Shown in pieces: positions 1 to 7,115 of a stretch of 64,000 nucleotides of DNA. The position numbers were made by a program, and so were the translations under genes. The stretch is from Marinomonas sp. CT5 (GTDB lineage: Bacteria; Pseudomonadota; Gammaproteobacteria; Pseudomonadales; Marinomonadaceae): positions 4,415,294 to 4,479,293 of the forward strand of contig NZ_CP025572.1 of NCBI RefSeq assembly GCF_018336975.1. Direction: 5' to 3'. Positions within the stretch are counted from its first letter, which is position 1, and every line of letters starts with the position of its first letter. A model generated the notes under the pieces. That model was not told the origin of the DNA and did not search any database. It was given only the letters and a program-made list of their open reading frames with translations.

Positions 1-229
1 CCATCGCTGGATCACTCATGTTGTACCAGTTCTGCATAAAGTGAATGCGCAGCATGGTAGCGAGAGGGTATGGACGCCGACCATTGCCAGCTTTTGGGTA
101 AAACGGCTCAATCTGAGCTTCGAGCTGTAGCCATGGAATCAGCTCATTCATCCGACCAAGGAAGAGCTCTTTGCGAGTCTTGCGGCGTTTGCTGGTAAAT
201 TCGGTATCGGCGAAGGAAAGCTGATTCAT
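1..229 (-). CDS. IS5-family transposase, N-terminal part (runs off the left edge)
   Basis: The minus strand encodes [20 protein letters not shown] followed by a region with [20 protein letters not shown] and [12 protein letters not shown]. This is the typical N-terminus of IS5-group DDE transposases. Only about 76 codons are inside the window; the catalytic DDE core lies beyond position 1. The start is the ATG at 229-227. The inverted-repeat-like end at 281-296 sits just upstream, as expected for the element's 5' end. Whether the transposase is intact cannot be judged from here. Confidence 0.85.
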   Translation of the reverse strand, partial: MNQLSFADTEFTSKRRKTRKELFLGRMNELIPWLQLEAQIEPFYPKAGNGRRPYPLATMLRIHFMQNWYNMSDPAM

Positions 230-296
230 GTCATTCGGTCTTGAGGTAATGGTCAGATCGGCATTGTCTCATATTGGGGACTTAATCGCAGTTTCC
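1..296 (-). mobile_element. IS5-family insertion sequence, one end
   Basis: The transposase gene is followed outward by CTTAATCGCAGTTTCC at 281-296, which resembles the inverse of the IS5 terminal repeat (GGAAGGTGCGAATAAG, recalled from memory). The next four bases, TTAA at 297-300, fit the YTAR target duplication of IS5-group elements. The other end and the second duplication are outside the window, so the boundary is inferred from one end only. Confidence 0.65.
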
Positions 297-313
297 TTAA
301 CCCGTGCATTGGA

Positions 314-958
314 TTAGCTGGTTTTATCGTTTAGTTTTCTCTTTTCCTCCTGAATAGTGATCCGGTACACCGTGGAGCGATGGATACCAAATATCCGGGC
401 GGCCTCTGTGGGTGTCTTGCCTGACGCTAGCAACTCCAAAAGGGCGGCTTTCTTGTCGTCTGTCATCTTCACTGGCGGCCCCATGTAAACGCCCCGTTTT
501 CGCGCTTCCGCTCTACCTATGTCGGTGCGCTCCTTGATTAACGCCCTCTCAAACTCCGCTATGCCTGCAAATACGGTCAGAACCATTTTACCGGCTGGGG
601 TCGTGGTGTCGGCCCACGGCTCCGCCAAACTCTTAAACCCTGCCCCGGCTTCATGTATCTGTTCCACTAACGTCAACAGGTCGCGGGTGCTGCGGGCCAG
701 TCGATCCAGCCGGGTGACTATCACCACATCACCGGCCCGCAACTTGGCCAGCATCTTTTGCAGCTCTGGGCGGTTTTGGTGCCTTGCGGTGATCTTCTCG
801 GCAAACACTTGGTTACAGCCTGCCGCTTCCAACTGTTCCACCTGCCCGCCGAAGTCTTGGGCCTTGGTGCTGACGCGGGCATATCCGAACGTCATACGCC
901 CCGTGAACAGGTCGGGGGTGTCTGTATCTCTCATTTCCATCTGCTCACCTTGTTGCAT
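314..958 (-). CDS. Serine recombinase (resolvase/invertase family)
   Basis: A small serine recombinase of the Tn3-resolvase/Pin family, which cuts and rejoins DNA at res-type sites. It has the catalytic-serine motif GYARVST near the N-terminus and the conserved RLDRLARSTRDLL arm. The central part contains FAGIAEFERALIKERT. The C-terminal helix-turn-helix has KTPTEAARIFGIHRSTVYRI. Length (up to 214 aa) fits the family. Several in-frame ATGs exist; AAGGTGAG upstream favours a start at about 934-940. The gene is visibly GC-richer than the phn operon, which suggests a plasmid or transposon backbone. No transposase partner is seen, so it may be a plasmid multimer-resolution enzyme. Confidence 0.88.
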   Translation of the reverse strand: MQQGEQMEMRDTDTPDLFTGRMTFGYARVSTKAQDFGGQVEQLEAAGCNQVFAEKITARHQNRPELQKMLAKLRAGDVVIVTRLDRLARSTRDLLTLVEQIHEAGAGFKSLAEPWADTTTPAGKMVLTVFAGIAEFERALIKERTDIGRAEARKRGVYMGPPVKMTDDKKAALLELLASGKTPTEAARIFGIHRSTVYRITIQEEKRKLNDKTS

Positions 959-1007
959 TCTATGTTTTTTTAAATGGTTATGAAAGAATATAACTTATGG
1001 AACACAT

Positions 1008-1065
1008 TTAAGCGACACTTTCCGGTAATTCCTCACTGTCTCATTAGTTAGGAGTTATGCGACAC
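1008..1065. repeat. Direct repeat TTAWGCGACAC upstream of the resolvase (possible res subsites)
   Basis: TTAAGCGACAC (1008-1018) and TTATGCGACAC (1055-1065) are near-identical direct repeats 47 bp apart, directly upstream of the resolvase start. Resolvases of this family commonly act on repeated subsites next to their own gene, so this is a reasonable res candidate. The subsite structure is inferred, not demonstrated. Confidence 0.35.
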
Positions 1066-1113
1066 CGGGCAGCCCTGGGGGGCCGATTTAACGGAACCCT
1101 GGGGCCATCGGCT

Positions 1114-1161
1114 GGGGGGGTGATTATGCGTAGGTCTTAGAGGGGGGTCTGATTATGCGTA
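1114..1161. repeat. Duplicated G-tract plus GATTATGCGTA motif
   Basis: Runs of G followed by TGATTATGCGTA (1121-1132) and TGATTATGCGTA (1150-1161) form two short direct repeats 29 bp apart. The second begins GGGGTCTGA, like the outer bases of some Tn3-family terminal repeats. A GC-rich hairpin-forming stretch (GCCCGGCCTGCTGCCGGGC) follows at about 1166-1184. It may be a decayed transposon end. I see no coding sequence here. Confidence 0.3.
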
Positions 1162-1232
1162 AGCCTGCCCGGCCTGCTGCCGGGCCTGGTGGGTCACTCG
1201 ATCACGGCCAGCCAGTCGCACGGGTTGGCGGT

Positions 1233-1366
1233 TGTGGGCAGACAATAAAGTCTTAAACTGAACAAAATAGATCTAAACTATGACGATAAAGTCTTAAACT
1301 AGACAAAATAGTTGTAAACTGAAATCGGTCCAGTTATGCTGTGAAAAAGCATACTGGATTTTTTTT
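1233..1366 (+). mobile_element. Tn7 right end (Tn7R) remnant without tnsA
   Basis: The segment starts with TGTGGGC and continues as ACAATAAAGTCTTAAACTGA, then CAAAATAGATCTAAACTATG, a second ATAAAGTCTTAAACTAGAC and CAAAATAGTTGTAAACTG. This is the array of four overlapping 22-bp TnsB-binding sites of the Tn7 right end. It continues into the hairpin CCAGTTATGCT...AGCATACTGG and a T-run. Compared with the Tn7R sequence I remember, only a handful of bases differ. In Tn7 the tnsA start codon follows within about ten bases; here the similarity stops after 1366 and no tns gene follows. The outside of the element is to the left, in GC-rich DNA. The five bases before the end (GCGGT, 1228-1232) would be the target-duplication candidate. 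Confidence 0.9.
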
Positions 1367-1638
1367 GTTGAGAATAAATTATAAATAGATTAGTTGCATT
1401 GGCACTTGCGCTATGTCGAATTCCTCCCGACGAGCGCAACTGGAAAAAAAATCAAGAGTGCTTTCAAAGCGACAGGAATTGCCTTTCCTTGCTTATCTGT
1501 TACAACGAGCGTCAAGCATGATGACGCTCGAAGGCTGATCCGAATGTTTGCAGACCACAAAATCAATGCGTAAGCGCACCTTGATGCACAATGCCTTTTT
1601 TCAGTAAAATCTTAAATACTCCTGCATCAGAAACATGC
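1367..1638. other. Non-coding stretch between Tn7R and the LysR gene
   Basis: No convincing reading frame. It contains a perfect 9-bp inverted repeat, CGAGCGTCA/TGACGCTCG (1506-1514 and 1522-1530). This could be a weak transcription stop for the minus-strand LysR gene, but no clear T-run follows. This is where tnsA would begin in an intact Tn7. Confidence 0.5.
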
Positions 1639-2544
1639 TTACCATGCTTCACTAAAAGCCTGAGAAATTTGACTCCCCATCATGTATGAGTGACGCCAAA
1701 AGCAACCTAATTCACGCTCTGCCGATAAAGCGGGAGGAAGCTCCATCACTGCTAAATGATCCGGTAAATGTACATCTCTTACCCAGCCATACGGCAATAA
1801 TGCATGACCATAACCTGCGGCAACTAAAGCCATTCGATGCTCAACACCAAGGCCATATGTACGAGTCAAGCCGGAGCTTAATAATTTACTTAAGCCTTCA
1901 GTAATTAGCGATGGAACAAAATCATCCTCGCTAAGTGGTAGTAATCCAGGCTCACAGAGCATAAGAGGATGGAGTTCAGGCTGAAGTTTATCGGCTCGCA
2001 CTAGTAAGACAAAGTGTTCCTTGAATAAGCTTGTATATGCCATCCCCTCAGGAACCGACTGTGCTGCACTAATTAGCAAATCAATTTCACGGTTCTGTAA
2101 ACGCCGTAACAGACCTTGATGCTTGCCACTAACCAACTCGACTTTAGTTTTACCTGAACGGTGAGCACAAATCTGGATAATCCGTAACAAGTTATCCGGT
2201 GCCAGTGAGGAAATCACTCCAATACGTAAGGTTTGCCCAAAGGGAAGAGCTAAGCCATCATCACGTAACCCCTCAAGCCGAGTCACGCCTTCTAAAATTA
2301 CGGCGATTAAGTCTAAAACTTCCTTTCCAAAGGCAGTGGGTGTTATTTTACTCCCCCTTTCAAAAATGGGCTGTCCGAGAATTTCCTCTACTTTTTTTAC
2401 TTGATAAGACAAGCCCGAGGTCGAAATACCCATGTCTATGGCCGCATAACGAAAACTACGTTTCATTGCGACGGCCTCAACTAAAAGCAAGTCACGCACA
2501 GACACTGCTGCTAGCTTGTTCGAAATTACTTCACGCACCGTCAT
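1639..2544 (-). CDS. LysR-family transcriptional regulator
   Basis: A LysR-type regulator of 301 aa from the chosen start (MTVREVISNKLAAVSVRDLL). The N-terminal winged HTH is visible (RYAAIDMGISTSGLSYQVKK, then VEEILGQPIFERGSK). The C-terminal effector domain ends with an OxyR/CysB-like stretch (RMALVAAGYGHALLPYGWVR). A longer frame to 2619 exists, but it would run through the divergent promoter region, so the ATG at 2544 is preferred. It is divergent from the importer and C-P lyase operon, with 86 bp between the two starts, and is the obvious candidate for its regulator. Classic phn operons use PhnF (GntR family) or the PhoB box, so a LysR here is unusual. The inducer is unknown. Confidence 0.85.
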   Translation of the reverse strand: MTVREVISNKLAAVSVRDLLLVEAVAMKRSFRYAAIDMGISTSGLSYQVKKVEEILGQPIFERGSKITPTAFGKEVLDLIAVILEGVTRLEGLRDDGLALPFGQTLRIGVISSLAPDNLLRIIQICAHRSGKTKVELVSGKHQGLLRRLQNREIDLLISAAQSVPEGMAYTSLFKEHFVLLVRADKLQPELHPLMLCEPGLLPLSEDDFVPSLITEGLSKLLSSGLTRTYGLGVEHRMALVAAGYGHALLPYGWVRDVHLPDHLAVMELPPALSAERELGCFWRHSYMMGSQISQAFSEAW

Positions 2545-2577
2545 AAAACATTCGATTCCAATTGATGAAACACTGGC

Positions 2578-2617
2578 TATAATATTTTTAATCAAAATTA
2601 TAGTCAATCTCATTCTC
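2578..2617 (+). promoter_or_regulatory. Divergent promoter region with a degenerate Fur-box-like site
   Basis: TATAAT at 2578-2583 could be the -10 of the importer operon; no good -35 is visible at 17 bp. Downstream, the minus strand of 2600-2617 reads GAGAATGAGATTGACTAT, three consecutive hexamers resembling the GATAAT units of a Fur box. The match is imperfect, so iron (or other metal) control is a hypothesis. A clear ribosome site (TTGGAGGGG, 2620-2628) precedes the ATG at 2631. Confidence 0.4.
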
Positions 2618-2630
2618 AATTGGAGGGGTT

Positions 2631-3725
2631 ATGACCTCAATACCCCGTTGCTTTGCCGTGCTAGTAGCGACAACTTTGTTATCAGGTAACTTGTCAGCGC
2701 AAGAATTTAACTTTACTGATGTAACCGGACAGGAAATTAAGTTAGAAGCCCCTCCTGGACGTATCATTACTCTGCCCAAACCAGCTGCAGCTACCTTCAT
2801 CGCAATAGATGGTTCTACCGAGCTGTTAGTGGGTATGAATGAGGGCTCTAAACGAGCCTTTGAGAGCGGTATGATGAGCGTTATGTTTCCTGAAGCTGTT
2901 GATATCTCCAGTGACATTTTGTCGGAAAACGGTGGTTGGATGCCCAACGTAGAGGCCATCGCAGCACTTAAACCGGATTTAGTCATCCAGTGGGGTGAGC
3001 GCGGCGATGATATCGTAGCTCCACTTCGCAATGCAGGTTTGCCCGTTGCTCTAATGGTAGGCGGTGGCAATGCGGGTACAGAAGAGCAGGCCCGAGCCAA
3101 TATCAAAATGGTGGCTTATATCACGGGTAATACTGAAAAACTGTCAAAGCTTATTGATTGGCGTGACCGTGTACAAAGTGAAATTACTACTGGTTTAAAA
3201 CAAGTAGGCTCTCATGCAACACCAAGCATTTTGCATTTGCGCTCTGCCAAATCCAGGTTGACTGCTACTGGTGAGAAAAGTTATCAACAGACCTTCATCG
3301 AGCTGGTTGGCGCTAAAAATGTAGCTCAAGGAGCTGGCGTACAAAGCACTGTTAGCGTGGAACAGATTCTTGAATGGAACCCAGATATTATCTTACTTTC
3401 CGCAGCAGAGACGGATGCTGGATTAGAAGTGATATACGACGACCCATTACTTTCTCGCTTAAATGCCGCCGTACAAAAACGCGTTTATAAGACACCTCAA
3501 GGTGGATATATCTGGGATAGTGCTTCCCATGAAAGCCCCTACACATGGATGTGGCTGGCCAATCTTACTCATCCCGATATTTTCTCTTTTGATCTACGTC
3601 ACGAATTAAAAGAAGGCTTCAAATTACTTTATAACTTTGACCTATCGGATGAGCAGATAGATCGAATTCTGCGTATTGCTATGAACGGCGACAGTCACGG
3701 TTATCAAGAGTTTCGTAAACAATGA
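2631..3725 (+). CDS. Periplasmic substrate-binding protein of a FecB/BtuF-type ABC importer
   Basis: A 364-aa periplasmic binding protein of the TroA/FecB/BtuF superfamily. Residues 1-23 form a signal peptide ending in LSA|QEF. The mature part begins with FTDVTGQEIKLEAPPGRIIT, the standard opening of this family. NVEAIAALKPDLVIQWG marks the helical hinge region, and SVEQILEWNPDIILLS and the HELKEGFKLLYNF tail also fit. Such proteins carry siderophores, haem, cobalamin or oxyanion-metal complexes, not simple phosphonates, which use PhnD. The start has a strong GGAGGGG site. The stop overlaps the permease start (ATGA). It heads a translationally coupled operon ending in phnL; the transported substrate cannot be read from sequence. 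Confidence 0.9.
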   Translation: MTSIPRCFAVLVATTLLSGNLSAQEFNFTDVTGQEIKLEAPPGRIITLPKPAAATFIAIDGSTELLVGMNEGSKRAFESGMMSVMFPEAVDISSDILSENGGWMPNVEAIAALKPDLVIQWGERGDDIVAPLRNAGLPVALMVGGGNAGTEEQARANIKMVAYITGNTEKLSKLIDWRDRVQSEITTGLKQVGSHATPSILHLRSAKSRLTATGEKSYQQTFIELVGAKNVAQGAGVQSTVSVEQILEWNPDIILLSAAETDAGLEVIYDDPLLSRLNAAVQKRVYKTPQGGYIWDSASHESPYTWMWLANLTHPDIFSFDLRHELKEGFKLLYNFDLSDEQIDRILRIAMNGDSHGYQEFRKQ

Positions 3726-4780
3726 ACACATATACGCGATCGATTCACTCGTCCTCAGAAATGGTTGAGCCAGTTACCCTGAGCACTTGGCGTGCTAGTC
3801 ATTGGCCTCTTTTGTCCCTACTGCTTATAGCGACTGTGCTAATCGGGCTATCAGTAGGTCGATACAGCGTAGCGCTAGATGAGATTGTAGCCATCCTATA
3901 TGCAGCCTTACGAGGTGATAACTCACAGCATATGGATGCGTTGGTGATCTTGAATGTACGCTTGCCGCGCATATTATTGGCAGGAGTATGTGGGGCTGGG
4001 CTTGCCATCTGCGGGGTAGCCTTACAAACCTTATTTCGTAACCCTCTCGTTTCACCTAAAGTGCTAGGTTTATCCTCAGGTTCAGCATTAGGAGGATCAC
4101 TGGCAATTTTGGCTGGAGTAGGGGGGCCGCTACTGATGGGGGCTACGTTTGTATCAGCATTTGCTGCTCTGTTTTTAGTAGTGCTGATTTCAAATATGGC
4201 GGGTCGTACTTTGATGACTATTGTGCTTGCTGGAATTGTTATTGATGCTTTATTTGCAGCAGGTATTTCGTTAGTTCAATATGCCGCGGATCCAGAAACG
4301 AGTTTACCTGCCATCGTCTTTTGGCTGATGGGAAGCTTTGCAACGGCGAGTTGGGAAAAATTTGCACAAACTGCTCCTATACTCATTGCCAGCATTTACC
4401 TACTGAATAGAATGCGCTATCGCATTGCTGTACTCGCTATGGGTGACGACGAAGCTAAGTCGTTTGGCATCCATGTTGCACGCTCCCGGATGGTCGTCTT
4501 CGCGTTGATTTCTATCATTATCGGCGCCTGCGTAACCGCATCGGGCGTAGTGGGGTGGGTAGGACTCGTAATCCCACACTTTGCTCGTATGTTAGTAGGC
4601 GAAGATCACCGCCGGCTCTATTTCACGAGTCTTATGCTGGGTGCCACTTTCATGATTTTGACTGATACGTTGGCTCGTAGTTTAACTGCTGCAGAGATTC
4701 CTTTAGGCGTACTCACAGCTCTAGTTGGCGCCCCCGTCTTTGTGTACTTACTATGCACTCGTCGACGTGAAAGGGCTTAA
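3722..4780 (+). CDS. FecCD-family ABC importer permease
   Basis: A 352-aa integral membrane permease of the FecCD/BtuC family with about ten predicted hydrophobic segments. Family motifs are clear: LRLPRILLAG-type (VRLPRILLAGVCGAGLAICG), LFRNPLVSPKVLGLSSGSAL near residue 105, and GVVGWVGLVIPHFARMLVG near residue 275. The last is the coupling-helix region that contacts the ATPase. As a single permease gene it probably forms a homodimer, as BtuC does. It overlaps the binding-protein gene by 4 nt and lies 2 nt before the ATPase gene. Confidence 0.93.
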   Translation: MNTYTRSIHSSSEMVEPVTLSTWRASHWPLLSLLLIATVLIGLSVGRYSVALDEIVAILYAALRGDNSQHMDALVILNVRLPRILLAGVCGAGLAICGVALQTLFRNPLVSPKVLGLSSGSALGGSLAILAGVGGPLLMGATFVSAFAALFLVVLISNMAGRTLMTIVLAGIVIDALFAAGISLVQYAADPETSLPAIVFWLMGSFATASWEKFAQTAPILIASIYLLNRMRYRIAVLAMGDDEAKSFGIHVARSRMVVFALISIIIGACVTASGVVGWVGLVIPHFARMLVGEDHRRLYFTSLMLGATFMILTDTLARSLTAAEIPLGVLTALVGAPVFVYLLCTRRRERA

Positions 4781-4782
4781 TC

Positions 4783-5607
4783 ATGCAAACCGTCTTTACC
4801 TCTCATCTCAGTTTAACTGGAGCGTGCGTACGTTTTAGTGAACGTGTGATTTTTCAGGATTTAAGTTTTAACGTACAAAAGGGCGAAACGTTGGCCATTT
4901 TGGGCCCAAACGGACGCGGTAAGACTACGTTGCTAAAAGCTCTATTAGGCTCACAACGTTTAGATCAAGGACAACGGCAGGTACCCCACCTCATCGGCTA
5001 TGTACCTCAATACCAATACGGTAGTGAAAACCATTGTTGCCTCGATGTGGTACTCATGGCACGAGCCGCCTTGCTTCCCATGTTCAGCCTTCCTTCACAG
5101 CGGGATCGTAAGCTAGCTCTTGAAGCATTGGAAAAAGTAGGCGGAGGGCATTTTGCTTATCGTTTATATGGCTCTCTATCCGGCGGCGAGCGCCAATTAG
5201 TGTTGCTTGCTCGTGCTTTAGCTACTGGTGCTGAGGTACTCATACTTGATGAGCCGGCTTCAGCTTTAGATTTAGCTAATCAGGACTTATTGCTTAACGT
5301 CTTATTCGAGTTACGCCGAGTACGTAGCCATTCGGTCGTTTTTACCACTCACCATCCGCAACACGCTCTGCATCTCGCAGACAAAGTACTGCTGATGCAC
5401 ACCAACGATCAGATTAAATTTGGTCCAGCTGATGAGCTGTTAACCGAGTCTGAGTTATCCCGTTTATACAACGTCAGACTACGCCGTCTAATGGTGCAAA
5501 CGGGAGAACATTTTCAAAGCACAATCTGCCCGGTTTTTGGAATACGTGAACCGGATCAAGATATGCCCATTTCTTATCCTCTAAACAAAGGTAAATACAA
5601 TGAGTAA
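4783..5607 (+). CDS. ABC importer ATP-binding protein (FecE/BtuD-like)
   Basis: A 274-aa cytoplasmic ATPase that powers the FecCD-type permease encoded just upstream. Walker A is GPNGRGKTT (residues 41-49), with an Arg where most relatives have Ser or Ala. The signature is LSGGERQLVLLARAL, Walker B is VLILDEPAS and the switch His is in FTTHH. The C-terminal tail is about 20 residues longer than usual. Its stop lies 8 nt inside the next gene, showing tight coupling to the FmdE-like protein. Confidence 0.92.
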   Translation: MQTVFTSHLSLTGACVRFSERVIFQDLSFNVQKGETLAILGPNGRGKTTLLKALLGSQRLDQGQRQVPHLIGYVPQYQYGSENHCCLDVVLMARAALLPMFSLPSQRDRKLALEALEKVGGGHFAYRLYGSLSGGERQLVLLARALATGAEVLILDEPASALDLANQDLLLNVLFELRRVRSHSVVFTTHHPQHALHLADKVLLMHTNDQIKFGPADELLTESELSRLYNVRLRRLMVQTGEHFQSTICPVFGIREPDQDMPISYPLNKGKYNE

Positions 5608-6115
5608 CGATACAATCTCCTATCTGGAAAATGGACATGAATTTACAGTCCACTTTGATGAGTTATTAAAATACCACGGTGCCGGTTATCCGGGTGGTGT
5701 AGCCCACGGGCTAAAAGTTATGCAGCGAGCCTGGCCCTTGCTAGATAATGGTCGTTTGCCTGAACGACGTGAAATTCGCTGTGTCACAGCCTTTGGAGGC
5801 CCAGGGGGTAGAGATGCGATTGAGTTTGTTACCCGCGGTCTTACTGAGGGTCGCTACATTGTTGATAACTCAGTAGGGCTCGAAGAAGAAGAGTCCCCCG
5901 GTGGTCGTTATTACTTCCGTTTCGAGTACCGTGGCACCGCTGTTGAAATCACCATCCGTCCCGGACACGTACGCCCCGAGTTCATTCAGTTAGCACGCAA
6001 GAAAGACCGCTCACCAGAAGAAGAGATCATTTTGGCTGAAATGAAGCTCGAAATGGGAGAACGCTTGTTAGTCCAGCCCGCAGAAGATATTTACAACGCT
6101 ACCGTATTATCGTAA
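5600..6115 (+). CDS. FmdE-like small protein linking the importer and C-P lyase genes
   Basis: A 171-aa soluble protein. ELLKYHGAGYPGGVAHGLKV resembles the HGHLCPG opening of FmdE-family proteins, found with formylmethanofuran dehydrogenase and some metal or cofactor systems. GGRDAIEFVTRGLTEGR resembles that family's DA-VLTG-T-GKG motif. The Cys usually found after the first His is replaced by Tyr (HGAGYPG), so a normal metal site is doubtful. The C-terminal third is charged and helical. It overlaps the ATPase gene by 8 nt and is followed after 12 nt by phnG, so it belongs to the same transcript. Family assignment is from remembered motifs only; function is unknown. Confidence 0.5.
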   Translation: MSNDTISYLENGHEFTVHFDELLKYHGAGYPGGVAHGLKVMQRAWPLLDNGRLPERREIRCVTAFGGPGGRDAIEFVTRGLTEGRYIVDNSVGLEEEESPGGRYYFRFEYRGTAVEITIRPGHVRPEFIQLARKKDRSPEEEIILAEMKLEMGERLLVQPAEDIYNATVLS

Positions 6116-6127
6116 TAAGTCATAGCC

Positions 6128-6553
6128 ATGAATCAAGAACGCCAAACTTGGCTCGGGCTACTTGCCCGAGCTAACCGAGATTATCTGGAAAATATCTGGG
6201 CTACTTACAATCCGGGTGTGCCTATACAAAAACTCGCTGGCCCTGAAACGGGGTTGGTGCAGCTCAATACACAAGCTTGTAAGGCCTCAGTGTCATTTCA
6301 GTTTGGTGAGGCTTCTTGTACTCGCTGCGTAATCGCTATTGGGAAAATTCAAGGTTACGCAGTACATTTGGGCTCCGATCTACGCAAAGCGGAGTTAGCG
6401 GCCTATCTAGACGCCTTTCTACAAACGGCCCCCTCCCACCAACGTGAGCTGGTGCTGCACCCTATACGCCAACAGTTAGAGCTAAAAAAGGCTGAGAGGG
6501 AGCAGCTGACGGCTGCTACTTCTGTACGTTTCTACACCACACAAAAAACTTAG
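6128..6553 (+). CDS. phnG: C-P lyase core subunit PhnG
   Basis: A 141-aa PhnG homologue (E. coli PhnG is about 150 aa). Conserved features are the N-terminal RQTWLGLLARAN, ETGLVQLNTQA, FGEASCTRCVIAIG, a DLRKAELAAYLDAFLQ helix and the C-terminal VRFYTTQ. PhnG is part of the PhnG2H2I2J2 core complex. With PhnI it transfers the phosphonate onto the ribose 1' position of ATP in the first step of carbon-phosphorus bond cleavage. It lies 12 nt after the FmdE-like gene and 4 nt before phnH. Confidence 0.88.
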   Translation: MNQERQTWLGLLARANRDYLENIWATYNPGVPIQKLAGPETGLVQLNTQACKASVSFQFGEASCTRCVIAIGKIQGYAVHLGSDLRKAELAAYLDAFLQTAPSHQRELVLHPIRQQLELKKAEREQLTAATSVRFYTTQKT

Positions 6554-6557
6554 AATC

Positions 6558-7115
6558 ATGAAAATACCTTTACGATCTGAGCACAGACATGACGATGAGT
6601 TACATCGGCAGACGCGTACTTATCGGCGACTACTGCATGCCTTTGGTTACCCAATGCGCATACAGCAACTAGAAGAGCGTGCTATTCATTGCATCGTTGA
6701 CTGCCTTCTAGACAGCCAAACGACGGTAGCTATTGAGGTGGAAAATAAGGAATTAACAAGCCGTATTTTGAATACAGGCGTAATCTTGAGCCAAACTCCC
6801 GAATGGGTTTTTGCAGGTTCTCAACGGCATCACTTACAACATATTCCAGCAGGAAGCCGTGAGGCGCCTGAAAGTGGGGCAACCCTTGTCATGGAAATAG
6901 CCGCCATATCACCTACAAACGGGGGGCTTGCTATACGAGCCACCGGTGCAGGACTCAACAAACCACACACTTTATATTTTTCAGGGTTACATCAAAATGT
7001 AGTCATTGATCATATTGCTTTTCGTGCCGATTACCCGCGTGGAGTGGACCTACTACTATGCGCTGACACGCAGCTGGTTGTATTACCACGTCACTTAACT
7101 TTGGAGATCATTTAA
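6558..7115 (+). CDS. phnH: C-P lyase core subunit PhnH
   Basis: A 185-aa divergent PhnH homologue (E. coli about 194 aa). PhnH is a pseudo-dimeric structural subunit of the C-P lyase core complex. The best-preserved part is the C-terminus, FRADYPRGVDLLLCADTQLV followed by VLPRHLTLEI, which matches the YPLGVDLLF...ALPRTT ending of PhnH. The middle (SPTNGGLAIRATGAGLNKPH) fits the LRGPGI-type segment. The N-terminus keeps TRTYRRLLHAFGYPM. Its stop overlaps the phnI start by one base (TAATG). Position between phnG and phnI supports the call. Confidence 0.85.
   Translation: MKIPLRSEHRHDDELHRQTRTYRRLLHAFGYPMRIQQLEERAIHCIVDCLLDSQTTVAIEVENKELTSRILNTGVILSQTPEWVFAGSQRHHLQHIPAGSREAPESGATLVMEIAAISPTNGGLAIRATGAGLNKPHTLYFSGLHQNVVIDHIAFRADYPRGVDLLLCADTQLVVLPRHLTLEII

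Noticed and set aside
2545..2619. A 25-residue N-terminal extension of the LysR protein
   Set aside because: It would cover the divergent promoter region and is unlike LysR N-termini; the ATG at 2544 gives the usual distance to the helix-turn-helix.
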